32,815 nucleotides of DNA from an uncultured Fibrobacter sp. (GCA_946414025.1 CAMKMX010000032.1:1-32815); one strand, 5' to 3'. Shown: positions 17,276 through 25,202, numbered from the stretch's first letter. Notes: a model not told the origin generated them from the letters alone. A program made the numbers and translations.

Positions 17276-18140
17276 TTCCCGAGGGTTCGTGCTGCCCCTG
17301 GTGGCGGTTTTGCTGCTGAGCCTGACGCTGCTCTTTACCACCCTGCTGAAATCGGCGGGGCACATGAATCCGGTGTATGCCCGGTTCAAGTCGGATTTCG
17401 AGAATTTCTACAAGGCGGAATCCGCCGTGCTGCTCCATTTGCAGGGGTTTCCGTCGGGGTATTATCCGGAGCTGCCTCCCGTGCAGGCGGAACCCTTCGG
17501 CCCTTGGGAAAAGATTTGCGCTTCTGCTGTTGTGGACAGTTCCGGCAAGGCGCCGGGCGTGGGGGAGCTTTGCTTTGTGGCGGGAACGGAACCTCACGGT
17601 GTTTCTTATTGGGACTGGACAAACGGGATGTCCGCCTACAGGGCCGATTTGGAAAAGCGGCTGCAGGAGATGACGACGGGAAAAGACCTGTACGGAAATA
17701 GACGCTATTTCCAGGGCGAACAGTTTATGTCGGGCGCTATTCATCACGGGGATTTGGAGATGGATTTTGATGGCGCCGTGCCGTCGGCGAATTTCTGGGT
17801 GGAAGGGACCGCCCTTGTCCGCGGGAAGGCCCATTTTGATACCCTCCGGCTGTTTACCTCGGGAGACGTGGTGTTCCAGGGGGAGGTGTCCGTAGATTAT
17901 CTGGAGCTTGTTTCCCGCGGGAGTTTTCGTGCCGAAGGGGATGTCCGTTTTCGCGGGATGGTGCTGGCCTCAAGTTTTCGGATGCAAGACCGTGCTCGGA
18001 GTCTGTTTCCGACGGCTATAGTGGCAACCTGGTCCGAAAGTGACGAGAATGAGACTGCGCAGAACTCTGAGGATGATCCTGGCGGGATTCTGTTCCCCGC
18101 CTTTATAGAGGGCAAACGCAAAATCTGGGGGCGCCTATGA
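17262..18140 (+). CDS. PilX-like pilus or secretion assembly protein with a beta-repeat C-terminus
   Basis: The ATG at 17262 has ggagg six bases ahead and overlaps the preceding gene by 14 bases; an earlier in-frame ATG (17238) has no such signal. The 292-residue protein begins RGFVLPLVAVLLLSLTLLFTTLL, like the PilX N-terminal segment of minor-pilin accessory proteins, followed by a helical FYKAESAVLLHLQG typical of that group. From about residue 155 the sequence shows repeated short strands with glycine turns (SGAIHHGDLEM, GTALVRGKAHFDTLRL, SGDVVFQGEVSVDYLEL, GDVRFRGMVLASSF), suggesting a bactofilin-like beta-solenoid. No function is demonstrated. Its stop overlaps the next start (ATGA). Confidence 0.65.
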   Translation: MVRPSSRGFVLPLVAVLLLSLTLLFTTLLKSAGHMNPVYARFKSDFENFYKAESAVLLHLQGFPSGYYPELPPVQAEPFGPWEKICASAVVDSSGKAPGVGELCFVAGTEPHGVSYWDWTNGMSAYRADLEKRLQEMTTGKDLYGNRRYFQGEQFMSGAIHHGDLEMDFDGAVPSANFWVEGTALVRGKAHFDTLRLFTSGDVVFQGEVSVDYLELVSRGSFRAEGDVRFRGMVLASSFRMQDRARSLFPTAIVATWSESDENETAQNSEDDPGGILFPAFIEGKRKIWGRL

Positions 18141-18523
18141 AACGGGGCTTTACCTTGATGGAGGTCATGGTGGCTGTGGTGGTGCTCTCTATCGGGGCCA
18201 TGGGAATCGGGCACACCGTCGTCAGTTTTTCGCAGATAAAGGATAGGGAGTCCAAAAAGGGTCATTCCCTCTTGGAGGCGGTGGCCCTGATAGAAGAGAA
18301 TGTGACAAAACCGGCCCCCTGCGTAAAGCCTAGGCGCGACCCGGCCGACACGGCCTTGACCATGGTTTCGGTATCGAGGCAGGGGATTGATTTTTCACTG
18401 TCGTTTGAACGTGTTCCAGGTGGAGCCCCCTTGCAGTGGGTGGCCGTCCACGAAACTTCGGGATACTGGAGCGACTTGACCTTGAAAAGGATTGTGCGGT
18501 GCGAAGAGACGGATTCACATTGA
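18137..18523 (+). CDS. Pseudopilin, PilV/GspI-like
   Basis: The 128-residue protein starts MKRGFTLMEVMVAVVVLSIGAMGIG. This contains a prepilin peptidase site (cleavage after Gly4, methylated Phe, Glu at +5) and the hydrophobic assembly helix shared by type IV pilins and type II secretion pseudopilins. Length and the VMVAVVVLSIGAMG pattern fit the GspI/PilV branch. After cleavage it would be built into a pseudopilus that pushes through the secretin encoded upstream. It overlaps both neighbours (4 bases upstream, 25 downstream). The prepilin peptidase gene is not in view. Confidence 0.8.
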   Translation: MKRGFTLMEVMVAVVVLSIGAMGIGHTVVSFSQIKDRESKKGHSLLEAVALIEENVTKPAPCVKPRRDPADTALTMVSVSRQGIDFSLSFERVPGGAPLQWVAVHETSGYWSDLTLKRIVRCEETDSH

Positions 18524-18723
18524 TGGAACTGGTGGTGACCATGGCCTGTGCGGGAATCGTGGCACTGGTGGCCTTTGGTGTGTGGAAAGGCATGCACGGG
18601 GATTACGTGCGGCTGCAGCGGGATTACCAGAGCAGTACTGGCGAACTCTTGCAGGACTTGATACAAACTAAAAACCGGGTCGTGGTGAACCCAGACCCGA
18701 AATCAATCTCTAATCGTTATTAA
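18499..18723 (+). CDS. Pseudopilin, apparently C-terminally truncated
   Basis: Starting at a GTG (18499) with aaagg eight bases ahead, the 74-residue product begins MRRDGFTLMELVVTMACAGIVALVAF, with a clear prepilin cleavage site after Gly5 and Glu at +5. Complete pseudopilins of the GspH/GspJ/PilW types are usually 130-220 residues, but this one ends after one extended helix with an atypical tail (NPDPKSISNRY) in an AT-rich stretch just before a convergent gene. I infer that the gene and probably the rest of the operon were cut off by a rearrangement near 18690-18725. It might still be made, but would lack the globular head. Confidence 0.65.
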   Translation: MRRDGFTLMELVVTMACAGIVALVAFGVWKGMHGDYVRLQRDYQSSTGELLQDLIQTKNRVVVNPDPKSISNRY

Positions 18724-18781
18724 TTACTTTCTCGAATTTCTCAGAACTTCTTGAGTCCTTCGATAATTCCGAACCCCGAAT

Positions 18782-20317
18782 TCAGGATTCCGAATTCTTC
18801 TTAGCCCGGTGCATCTCGATGATGTTTCCGATGTAGTGCATAAAGGAGAGCACGCTCACGGAAAGGAAACCGACGGCATAGAGGGCGAGGAACGGTCCGA
18901 TGATGAACTTCTGGGCGCCGATGTATTCCAGAAGACCGAAGATGCAGTAAACGCCAACGCCAAGTTCGATAACGGCCTGCCAGGGGAACTTCTGGGCGTA
19001 GTGGCTCTTGGCCTTTTTCTTGGAGCCGCCGCTCTTGGGCGTGCGGACAAAACTGCCCTTGCTTCCGATGATGGCGGAGAACACGGCGCGAGAGTTGCTC
19101 ACGGCGATGCCCACGCCAAGTGCCATCAAGATAGGCAGACTCAGCAGACGGATTTTCCAGCCGGTATAGCCGGAGCAGCGCTGGGCCACAAAGTAAAGCA
19201 CTGAAGGAGCGATAGCGGCAAGGAAGATAAAGCTGAAACCGATGGTGTAGGCCCAGCCCGGCAGGTGTGCCACCGGCTCAAAGAAGGCCAGCAGGGGCCA
19301 GGCGCAGAGGGCGGTAAACAACATGCAGGGGTGAATCGAGTAGTGGGTCGTGTGGAGGATGGCGCCGATCTTTACGCGGAGCGGGACCTTCGCCTTGAGC
19401 ACACGGGGCAGGATCTTGATGGCGGTCTGGATAGAACCCTTGGCCCAGCGGAACTGCTGCGCCTTGAAGGCATTGATGTCGTTGGGGAGTTCGGCGGGGA
19501 CGATTACGTCGAAGACGAACTTCATTTTCCAGCCGGCCAGCTGGGACCGGTAGGAGAGGTCCATGTCTTCGGTCAGGGTGTCGCCTTCCCAGCCGCCACC
19601 GCCGTAGATGGCCTGCTTGCGCCACACGCCGGCGGTACCGTTGAAGTTCATGAACAGCTTGCCCCAGCTGCGGGCGGACTGTTCCACCACGAAGTGTCCG
19701 TCGATACCGATGGACTGGGCGAGGGTAAGACCGGATTCGGTGCGGTTCAGGTGGCCCCAGCGGCCCTGGACCAGACCAATCTTTTCGTCCATCACCAGGT
19801 AGGGGATGGTCTTGAGGAGGAAGTCCTTCTCGGGCACGAAGTCCGCGTCGAATATGGCGAGGAAATCGCCCTTGGCAACCTGCATGGCCTCCTTGAGGGC
19901 GCCGGCCTTGAATTCGGAACGGTTCGTGCGGTGGATAAGCTTGATGTCGTAACCCTTGGCGGCCAGTTCTTCCACCTTTTTCTTGGCTACTTCGTAGCAT
20001 TCGTCGGTGGAGTCGTCCAGAACCTGGATTTCGTGCTTGTCCTTGGGGTAGTCGATAGCGCAGACCGCCTCCAGCAGTCGCTCCACGCAGTTGGCCTCGT
20101 TAAACACGGGCAGCTGGGTGGTAACCTGGGGCAGGTCCGCCATGGAATGTTCACGGTAAAACTGGAGAATGTTCTTGCGGTCGGTAAGACGGGTCTTTCG
20201 GCTGTTCTTCAGGAACAGGTAAATACTGTAATAGCAACTAAAACCGTAAATGACCAAGCCAACGCCTGCGATGACGTACACCACGAACATCGCATAGAGT
20301 AGGACACTGTTTATCAT
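18782..20317 (-). CDS. Membrane-bound family 2 glycosyltransferase, cellulose synthase-like
   Basis: The 511-residue protein has an N-terminal membrane segment (about 4-35), a cytoplasmic GT-A domain, and several membrane helices after residue 320. All catalytic markers of processive GT2 enzymes are present: Asp-Asp (101-102) in VLDDSTD, DAD (157-159), TED (249-251) and QQFRW (287-291). It transfers sugar from a UDP- or GDP-sugar to a growing chain or lipid; the family includes cellulose, glucomannan and glucosylceramide synthases, so the product cannot be fixed. The ATG at 20317 is the first in frame. It converges on the truncated pseudopilin and is divergent from the TusA-fusion gene, without a polysaccharide partner gene beside it. 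Confidence 0.88.
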   Translation of the reverse strand: MINSVLLYAMFVVYVIAGVGLVIYGFSCYYSIYLFLKNSRKTRLTDRKNILQFYREHSMADLPQVTTQLPVFNEANCVERLLEAVCAIDYPKDKHEIQVLDDSTDECYEVAKKKVEELAAKGYDIKLIHRTNRSEFKAGALKEAMQVAKGDFLAIFDADFVPEKDFLLKTIPYLVMDEKIGLVQGRWGHLNRTESGLTLAQSIGIDGHFVVEQSARSWGKLFMNFNGTAGVWRKQAIYGGGGWEGDTLTEDMDLSYRSQLAGWKMKFVFDVIVPAELPNDINAFKAQQFRWAKGSIQTAIKILPRVLKAKVPLRVKIGAILHTTHYSIHPCMLFTALCAWPLLAFFEPVAHLPGWAYTIGFSFIFLAAIAPSVLYFVAQRCSGYTGWKIRLLSLPILMALGVGIAVSNSRAVFSAIIGSKGSFVRTPKSGGSKKKAKSHYAQKFPWQAVIELGVGVYCIFGLLEYIGAQKFIIGPFLALYAVGFLSVSVLSFMHYIGNIIEMHRAKKNSES

Positions 20318-20484
20318 AATTCCAAAAACCTTTGCATACTTGAATGCTTGACGCCAATTATAGAAAGGTTAACAAAACATTTCTACACTTTCTACGAATT
20401 TTTTGATAGTTTTTTTATCGCTTTGGGAAATTTTGGAAAAAAAGAAAATTTTATCGGTTTTACCCCTTGACAAGGCACTGCCAG
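20318..20484. promoter_or_regulatory. AT-rich divergent promoter region
   Basis: This 167-base gap separates the divergent glycosyltransferase and TusA-fusion genes. It contains several A and T tracts (20398-20404, 20412-20418, 20437-20443) that could bend DNA or serve as promoter upstream elements. I cannot place -35 and -10 boxes with confidence; the ttgaca at 20466-20471 lies too close to the ATG at 20485 to serve that gene in the usual way. Confidence 0.3.
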
Positions 20485-21003
20485 ATGGACAAAAATCCGC
20501 TTTTAGTTTGGGTTGAAAACAACCGGAAAAAAGAGGGCTTCGGCAAGTCTCTGGTCCAGCTTTTGGGGTATGCCTGCACGGACTGGATCCGCAGGGAGTG
20601 TTCTGCAAGTCTTACCGGCACCGATGGTCTAGCCTGGTTTTTGGCGAAGGCCCCTGCCGAAATTCCCATGGGGGAGTGGGTGCAGAGTCCGGAAGAACAT
20701 GCGGAGGCCATCGTGGACTTTTGCGAGCGGTCCAAGACGGCGCCCATTCCGGAGAGCCTGAAGATGGACTTTCCGAAGGTGCTGGACTTGCGGGGCGTGG
20801 CCTGCCCCGGGAACTCGGTTCGGTCCCGCCTGGTGATGGCGGGGTTTCCTGCGGGTCGGCCGCTGGAAATATACCTGGACGATGGTTCCCCTATCGAAAA
20901 CGTGCCGGGCTCCCTGGTGGCCGACGGCATAAAGGTGCTTTCCCGGAAGAAAACGGGAAATTATTGGGTGCTCTCGGTGGTCAAGCCGGATGAGAATGTG
21001 TAG
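20485..21003 (+). CDS. TusA/SirA-like domain fused to an unrecognised N-terminal domain
   Basis: The 172-residue protein has a C-terminal TusA-like domain (about 99-168): VLDLRGVACPGNSVRSRLVM, then the LDDGSPIENVPGSLVADGIKV strand-helix and YWVLSVVK. TusA proteins relay sulfur through the cysteine of a CPxP motif. Here the motif reads Cys107-Pro-Gly-Asn, so the cysteine is kept but the second proline is lost. The N-terminal roughly 95 residues (helical, with FGKSLVQLLGYACTDWIRREC) match nothing I know; it carries extra cysteines at 31, 39 and 80. The ATG at 20485 is preferred over a TTG six codons upstream. The gene ends 9 bases before the SGNH-like gene. A sulfur-transfer role is possible but unproven. 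Confidence 0.7.
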   Translation: MDKNPLLVWVENNRKKEGFGKSLVQLLGYACTDWIRRECSASLTGTDGLAWFLAKAPAEIPMGEWVQSPEEHAEAIVDFCERSKTAPIPESLKMDFPKVLDLRGVACPGNSVRSRLVMAGFPAGRPLEIYLDDGSPIENVPGSLVADGIKVLSRKKTGNYWVLSVVKPDENV

Positions 21004-21012
21004 ATTAGAAGT

Positions 21013-21597
21013 GTGGAAAACAGGATTCTGATAATCGGGGACGAAATGCTCGGGAGCGAGGGCGAAGCCGCCTTCCGCTGTTCGGAGATGCTGCTGTGTG
21101 CAGAGCCCAACCGGCCCATGCAGTTTTCCATCAACGCTCCCTTGCCACTGTCGATCCCCCAGCTTTTTGCCCGGGCCTCTTCTGACGTTATCGGCAAGAA
21201 GGCGGGGCGTATCGTGCTTGCCTTAGGGCTCTCTGACCTGAAACGGGAACGGGGAAGTGCCGAAGCCGTAGCCGAAAACTACCGCACGCTTTTGGACGAA
21301 CTTTTGAAAAAGACACAGTCCGAGCTGGACCTGCTTACAATTCCTACCGAAATGCTTCCGGAAGGGGCGGACCAGGTGGAACTGCTGAACCAGTCCATAC
21401 GGGGCTTTGTGGACTTGGCACCGGAACGCATTGGGGTCTTCGACTGGGAATCCCACGTGCGAAAGTTCCTGGAAAAGCAGGAAGAACGGGGAAAGTTCGG
21501 CCGTAGCCTCTTTTCGGAGGCCTCCAAACCCACCTCTTTGTGCATCACCCTGCTTTCTATGTTCCTGGAAGATTGTATATTAAAAGAGTTGAAATAG
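21013..21597 (+). CDS. SGNH-hydrolase-like protein without the usual nucleophile
   Basis: The 194-residue protein starts at a GTG: VENRILIIGDEMLGSEGEAAF. The strand followed by Gly9-Asp10 resembles block I (GDS) of SGNH/GDSL esterases, but Glu11 takes the place of the catalytic serine. IVLALGLSDL (67-76) resembles block III (GxND) with Ser in place of Asn. These changes make a standard esterase unlikely; it may bind ligands or have another activity. I see no signal peptide, so it is probably cytoplasmic. It sits between the TusA fusion and a small zinc-ribbon-like gene (8 bases downstream), and the three look co-transcribed. Fold assignment is by eye and tentative. Confidence 0.55.
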   Translation: MENRILIIGDEMLGSEGEAAFRCSEMLLCAEPNRPMQFSINAPLPLSIPQLFARASSDVIGKKAGRIVLALGLSDLKRERGSAEAVAENYRTLLDELLKKTQSELDLLTIPTEMLPEGADQVELLNQSIRGFVDLAPERIGVFDWESHVRKFLEKQEERGKFGRSLFSEASKPTSLCITLLSMFLEDCILKELK

Positions 21598-21605
21598 GAG
21601 TTAGT

Positions 21606-21941
21606 ATGAGTCTTTTTGATGATCATTTTGCCGCAAAGAATGCCGCTAGCGCTCGCGCCTGGGCCATGGACGAAGAAGAAAAGAAGAAAAAAGAGAAACG
21701 TGAACCCGCTCCTCCCAAGATGGGCATCTGCGACAAGTGCCACAAGGAAGCTCTGGTGAAGCCCTACCGCTCCCGCCAGGCCGATAAGATGGATGGTGCT
21801 ACCAGCTTCGGTACGGTGACCAGGCTCCTGTGCGAAGAGTGCGCCCCCAAGTCCCGCCGCGAGCGTGACGCCGACGTGCCTCAGCTGACCAACAAGCAGG
21901 TCAAGAACCTGATGAGGAGCGCCAAGAAGGGCCTGCTGTAG
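21606..21941 (+). CDS. Small protein with two CxxC pairs, zinc-ribbon-like
   Basis: The ATG at 21606 follows aggagttagt, a good ribosome-binding site; the upstream open frame overlaps the previous gene and is rejected. The 111-residue protein has a highly charged N-terminal helix (DEEEKKKKEKREP), then Cys42-Asp-Lys-Cys45 and Cys76-Glu-Glu-Cys79, which can bind one metal ion. Its C-terminus is basic (LMRSAKKGLL). No enzyme motif is present. I do not recognise the family; a nucleic-acid- or protein-binding role is only a guess. It is the last gene before a 81-base gap leading to the SulP transporter. Confidence 0.6.
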   Translation: MSLFDDHFAAKNAASARAWAMDEEEKKKKEKREPAPPKMGICDKCHKEALVKPYRSRQADKMDGATSFGTVTRLLCEECAPKSRRERDADVPQLTNKQVKNLMRSAKKGLL

Positions 21942-21998
21942 CAGTTTCTTTTTCCCTTTCCCCCTTAACGGGGCTTGTAAAGTTTTCTAAATTTGGCG

Positions 21999-22016
21999 CC
22001 GTTCTTTAGAACGGAG
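21999..22016 (+). promoter_or_regulatory. Hairpin overlapping the SulP ribosome-binding site
   Basis: Perfect 7-base arms ccgttct (21999-22005) and agaacgg (22008-22014) with a 2-base loop end inside the Shine-Dalgarno sequence ggag (22013-22016), six bases before the ATG. In RNA the minimal loop would open one pair, leaving about six pairs that partly cover the ribosome-binding site. This could dampen translation of the transporter gene. Confidence 0.4.
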
Positions 22017-22022
22017 TGCCCG

Positions 22023-23933
22023 ATGACTAGTATCCATGCCAAGGAATCTGTCAAGAGTTTCCTGTCTGGCGTCAAGACGACGATAACCCCGGAATTTGCC
22101 CGTACCATAAAGCGGGGGTATACCCGCAAGGAGTTTACCCGTGACCTGATGTCCGGGATTATCGTGGGCATTTTGGCGCTCCCGCTGGCAATCGCCTTCG
22201 CTATCGCTTCGGGCGTGGGTCCCGAGCAGGGGCTTTACACCGCCATCATCGCGGGCTTTGCCATTTCCCTCTTGGGCGGCTCCCGTTTCCAGATTGGCGG
22301 ACCCACCGGTGCCTTCATCGTGATTGTCTATGGCATCGTAAGCCAGTATGGCTACGACGGTCTAGCTTCGGCCACTTTGCTTGCCGGTATCTTCCTGGTG
22401 ATTTTCGGGTTGGCGAAGTTTGGCGCCATCATCAAGTTTATCCCCTACCCGGTGACCGTTGGCTTTACGGCGGGTATTGCCATCATCATCGCCTTGGGCC
22501 AGGTGCCTAACTTCTTTGGCCTGCGGTTTTTGGCCAAGGACCCTGCCGATGCGGTCGGGAAAATCAAGCTTTACGCCTCCTCCTTTGACACTGTAAATAT
22601 ATATGCGGTTATCGTGGGGCTAGTTGCTCTGGCTGTATGTATCTTGTGGCCGAAAATTACGACGAAGGTTCCGGGTTCCCTGGTGGCCATCGTGGTGGCC
22701 ACGGTCCTTGTGAAGGTGCTGGGCTGGGACGACCCGGTGAACGGTCACGGCGTGGTGACCATCGGCATGAAAAACCATATCCCCAGCGGATTTCCGGTGC
22801 CCCATCTGCCCAACATTAGCCTCGAAATGATGCAGAAGGTGTTCCAGCCGGCCTTGACCATCGCCATGCTGGGCGCCATCGAGTCCTTGCTCAGTGCCGT
22901 GGTGGCCGACGGTATGACCTCTACCAAGCACCGCTCCAACACGGAACTCTTTGGCCAGGGTATCGCCAACATTTTGTCTCCCATCTTTGGCGGTATTCCT
23001 GCAACGGGTGCTATTGCCCGTACGGCTACAAACATCCGTAACGGTGCGGTGAGCCCGGTTTCGGGCCTGGTGCATGCGGTGGTGTTATTGCTTATTATGC
23101 TGGTGCTTGGCAAGTACGCCGAGATGATCCCTATGGCGGCACTTGCTGCCGTGCTTTTCCAGGTGGCTTTCAACATGTGCGGCTACCGGAGCTTTATCAA
23201 GATGTTCAAGGCTCCCAAGAGCGACGTGATCGTGATGCTGGTGGCGTTTTTCCTCACGGTGATTATCGATTTGACGGTGGCCATCGAAGTGGGCGTGCTT
23301 TTGGCCGCAGTCCTCTTCATCAAGCGCATGAGTGACGTTGCCGAAGTGGAAACGGTGACCGAAGCCCTCAAGGAAGACGACGAAGAGGCGGCCCACAACG
23401 AGCTTAGCCGCCAGGTGCCCAAGGGCGTGGCCGTTTACGAACTGGCCGGCTCCCTGTTCTTTGGCGCGGTGGACAAGTTCAAGGATACCATGGCCCGCAT
23501 CTCCGACAAGCCGAAGATTCTCATTTTGCGTATGCGTAGCGTGTCCAGTATTGACGCTGCCGGTATCCAGATGATCGAGGACCTGCTGAACCGCTGCAAT
23601 AGCGAAGGCACGCAGCTGCTCTTGAGTGGCGTGCATGCCCAGCCTGTGGTGGCCTTGACCCGCGCAGGGGTGCTGAAACAGCTGGGCGAAGAAAACGCCC
23701 TGGGTAACATCGATGCAGCCCTGAACCGGGCCCGCGAAATTCTCGGCCTCCCCGTGGTGGATACGTCCCACGAGGTGGTGCAGGCGCCTACCGTTTCTTG
23801 GGAAAAGAGCCTGGACAAGCCCTGGATGCCCGAAGAATCCAACGCTGCCGTTGCCGAAGAGACTCCCGAGGTTATCGCCGAACGCATGATGGACGAACCC
23901 ATCGTGAAAATCGAGGAAAAGCCCGAAAAATAA
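22023..23933 (+). CDS. SulP-family anion transporter with C-terminal STAS domain
   Basis: The 636-residue inner-membrane protein has the SulP signature near the N-terminus (GIIVGILALPLAIAFAIASG, then GLYTAIIAGF and GGSRFQIGGPTGAFIVIV), about a dozen hydrophobic segments to residue 435, and a cytoplasmic STAS domain (about 465-575: GVAVYELAGSLFFGAVDKF and RMRSVSSIDAAGIQMIEDLL). SulP proteins move sulfate, bicarbonate or dicarboxylates, usually with a proton or sodium ion; the substrate is not readable here. The tail after 580 is acidic and proline-rich. The ATG at 22023 has ggag six bases ahead and starts the usual cytoplasmic lead; an upstream TTG frame is rejected. No sulfur-assimilation gene is adjacent. 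Confidence 0.92.
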   Translation: MTSIHAKESVKSFLSGVKTTITPEFARTIKRGYTRKEFTRDLMSGIIVGILALPLAIAFAIASGVGPEQGLYTAIIAGFAISLLGGSRFQIGGPTGAFIVIVYGIVSQYGYDGLASATLLAGIFLVIFGLAKFGAIIKFIPYPVTVGFTAGIAIIIALGQVPNFFGLRFLAKDPADAVGKIKLYASSFDTVNIYAVIVGLVALAVCILWPKITTKVPGSLVAIVVATVLVKVLGWDDPVNGHGVVTIGMKNHIPSGFPVPHLPNISLEMMQKVFQPALTIAMLGAIESLLSAVVADGMTSTKHRSNTELFGQGIANILSPIFGGIPATGAIARTATNIRNGAVSPVSGLVHAVVLLLIMLVLGKYAEMIPMAALAAVLFQVAFNMCGYRSFIKMFKAPKSDVIVMLVAFFLTVIIDLTVAIEVGVLLAAVLFIKRMSDVAEVETVTEALKEDDEEAAHNELSRQVPKGVAVYELAGSLFFGAVDKFKDTMARISDKPKILILRMRSVSSIDAAGIQMIEDLLNRCNSEGTQLLLSGVHAQPVVALTRAGVLKQLGEENALGNIDAALNRAREILGLPVVDTSHEVVQAPTVSWEKSLDKPWMPEESNAAVAEETPEVIAERMMDEPIVKIEEKPEK

Positions 23934-23983
23934 CTTAGGAATATCAGTTTTGTTGTTATATATGTCTCTATACAGGAGACTTT

Positions 23984-24982
23984 ATGATATACAAAACAGG
24001 GCATTTGGGCGAAAAACTTGAGTTTCCCGCTATGTGGAAGAAATTCTTCGCCATTTTTGGAAGCGTTGTTTTTTTGACTTTTATTATTGCCTGCAGCGAC
24101 ACCAAGACCGCCAAGGAAACCGCCACCGCGGAAACTGCGGGCGTTGAAACCGCCGCACCGGCAAATACCGCTGTCACAGGTTCCGAGAAGTCCGCCGATG
24201 CTTCGACTGGCTCAGCAACCGCCCCACAGGTCGCAGGCACCAAGACGATTACGCTTTCAAACGGCGTGACGGTCACATGGATTCAGGACAACGAGGGCGA
24301 AAGGCTGATGCCGCGCACGCTGTTCAGTGACGCTAGCGACTCGCTCTACAACAGCCTGAACATGCCCGACGGCATCCCGGCCAGCGTGAGCACGTTCCTC
24401 GTGAAAGTGGACGGCAAGTACATTTTGTTCGATGCTGGCCTCGGGGCATTCGGCGGGCAGCTCATGAGCCGCCTTGCCGCTTTGGGCGTGAATCCCGACA
24501 GCATCGGGCACGTGTATCTCACGCATTTCCATGTGGATCACATTGCAGGCCTTGTCGCAAAGGATGATGCCGGCAACGACACGAAGGTTTTCAAGAACGC
24601 CGCCGTGTATGCGGGCAAGGTGGAATACGACGCCTGGATGAACGACATCCCGAAAAACGATTTGCAGAAGAACATCATGGCGCTCTACAAGGATAGCCTG
24701 CACCTGTTCGCCTTCGGCGACAGCCTCCCCCACGGAGTGCTCGCGATGGACGCCGTCGGGCATACGCCGGGCCACACCGCATTCCAGCTGGCAAACCTGC
24801 TTATCGTCGGTGATTTGATGCACGGTTACGCCCTGCAGAAGGACCACCCCGAAATCAACTCCAACTACGACATGGACAAGCCGAAATCCGCCGAAAGCCG
24901 CAAGCGCATTATGCAACACGCCCGCGACAACAAACTCCTGATGGCAGGCATGCACCTGCCCCCTCCGGGATTCGCGGAATAG
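23984..24982 (+). CDS. Lipoprotein metallo-beta-lactamase-fold hydrolase
   Basis: The protein carries the metal-binding motif THFHVDHIAG (His181, His183, Asp185, His186), plus GHTPGHTAFQ and a later GDLMHG, as in metallo-beta-lactamase-fold lactonases and related hydrolases. A hydrophobic stretch ending IIAC (Cys37) is a lipobox, followed by an alanine- and threonine-rich linker (about 40-85). The ATG at 23984 has a strong caggaga ribosome-binding site and gives an unusually long 16-residue lead; the internal ATG at 24032 would give a standard signal peptide but has no such site. It should be anchored in the periplasm or outer membrane. The substrate is unknown. A terminator follows at 25035. 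Confidence 0.85.
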   Translation: MIYKTGHLGEKLEFPAMWKKFFAIFGSVVFLTFIIACSDTKTAKETATAETAGVETAAPANTAVTGSEKSADASTGSATAPQVAGTKTITLSNGVTVTWIQDNEGERLMPRTLFSDASDSLYNSLNMPDGIPASVSTFLVKVDGKYILFDAGLGAFGGQLMSRLAALGVNPDSIGHVYLTHFHVDHIAGLVAKDDAGNDTKVFKNAAVYAGKVEYDAWMNDIPKNDLQKNIMALYKDSLHLFAFGDSLPHGVLAMDAVGHTPGHTAFQLANLLIVGDLMHGYALQKDHPEINSNYDMDKPKSAESRKRIMQHARDNKLLMAGMHLPPPGFAE

Positions 24983-25034
24983 AAGGTTGGCTGCTTAGGT
25001 GCAACTTGACTAAAATCGTGCAAGTCTATAAAAA

Positions 25035-25068
25035 GACCGCAGCGGTGAGCTACGGTCAAAATTTTTTT
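25035..25068 (+). terminator. Rho-independent terminator after the metallo-hydrolase gene
   Basis: Arms gaccgcagc (25035-25043) and gctacggtc (25049-25057), with one mismatch, enclose a five-base loop and are followed by aaaa and T7 (25062-25068). Four A residues precede the stem. It ends the plus-strand block and marks the left edge of the accessory region. Confidence 0.75.
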
Positions 25069-25195
25069 GGGCGTTCCCTTGCCTACGGCAAGGGCGGGCT
25101 ATATTGCAAGGCGCCCCGTGCGCACCTGCGGCACACCCGCGCCGCTCTTGCAACGGCGCCACAGCGCCGCCCCAAGGGGTCACTATCCCTAACGC
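25069..25195. repeat. GC-rich palindromic intergenic element
   Basis: About 127 GC-rich bases start with gggcgttccc and end with ccctaacgc; the outer ggcgtt and aacgc are inverted relative to each other. Inside is a perfect hairpin cccttgcc-tac-ggcaaggg (25076-25094) and repeated cttgcaa/ggcgcc words (25108-25119, 25147-25160). The composition contrasts sharply with the AT-rich genes that follow. No coding frame is convincing. I infer a palindromic repeat family, but no second copy is in the window. Confidence 0.45.
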
Positions 25196-25202
25196 GAAAA
25201 AG

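Noticed and set aside
19265..20302. Plus-strand frame opposite the glycosyltransferase
   Set aside because: The minus-strand product has every catalytic GT2 motif; the opposite frame has none.
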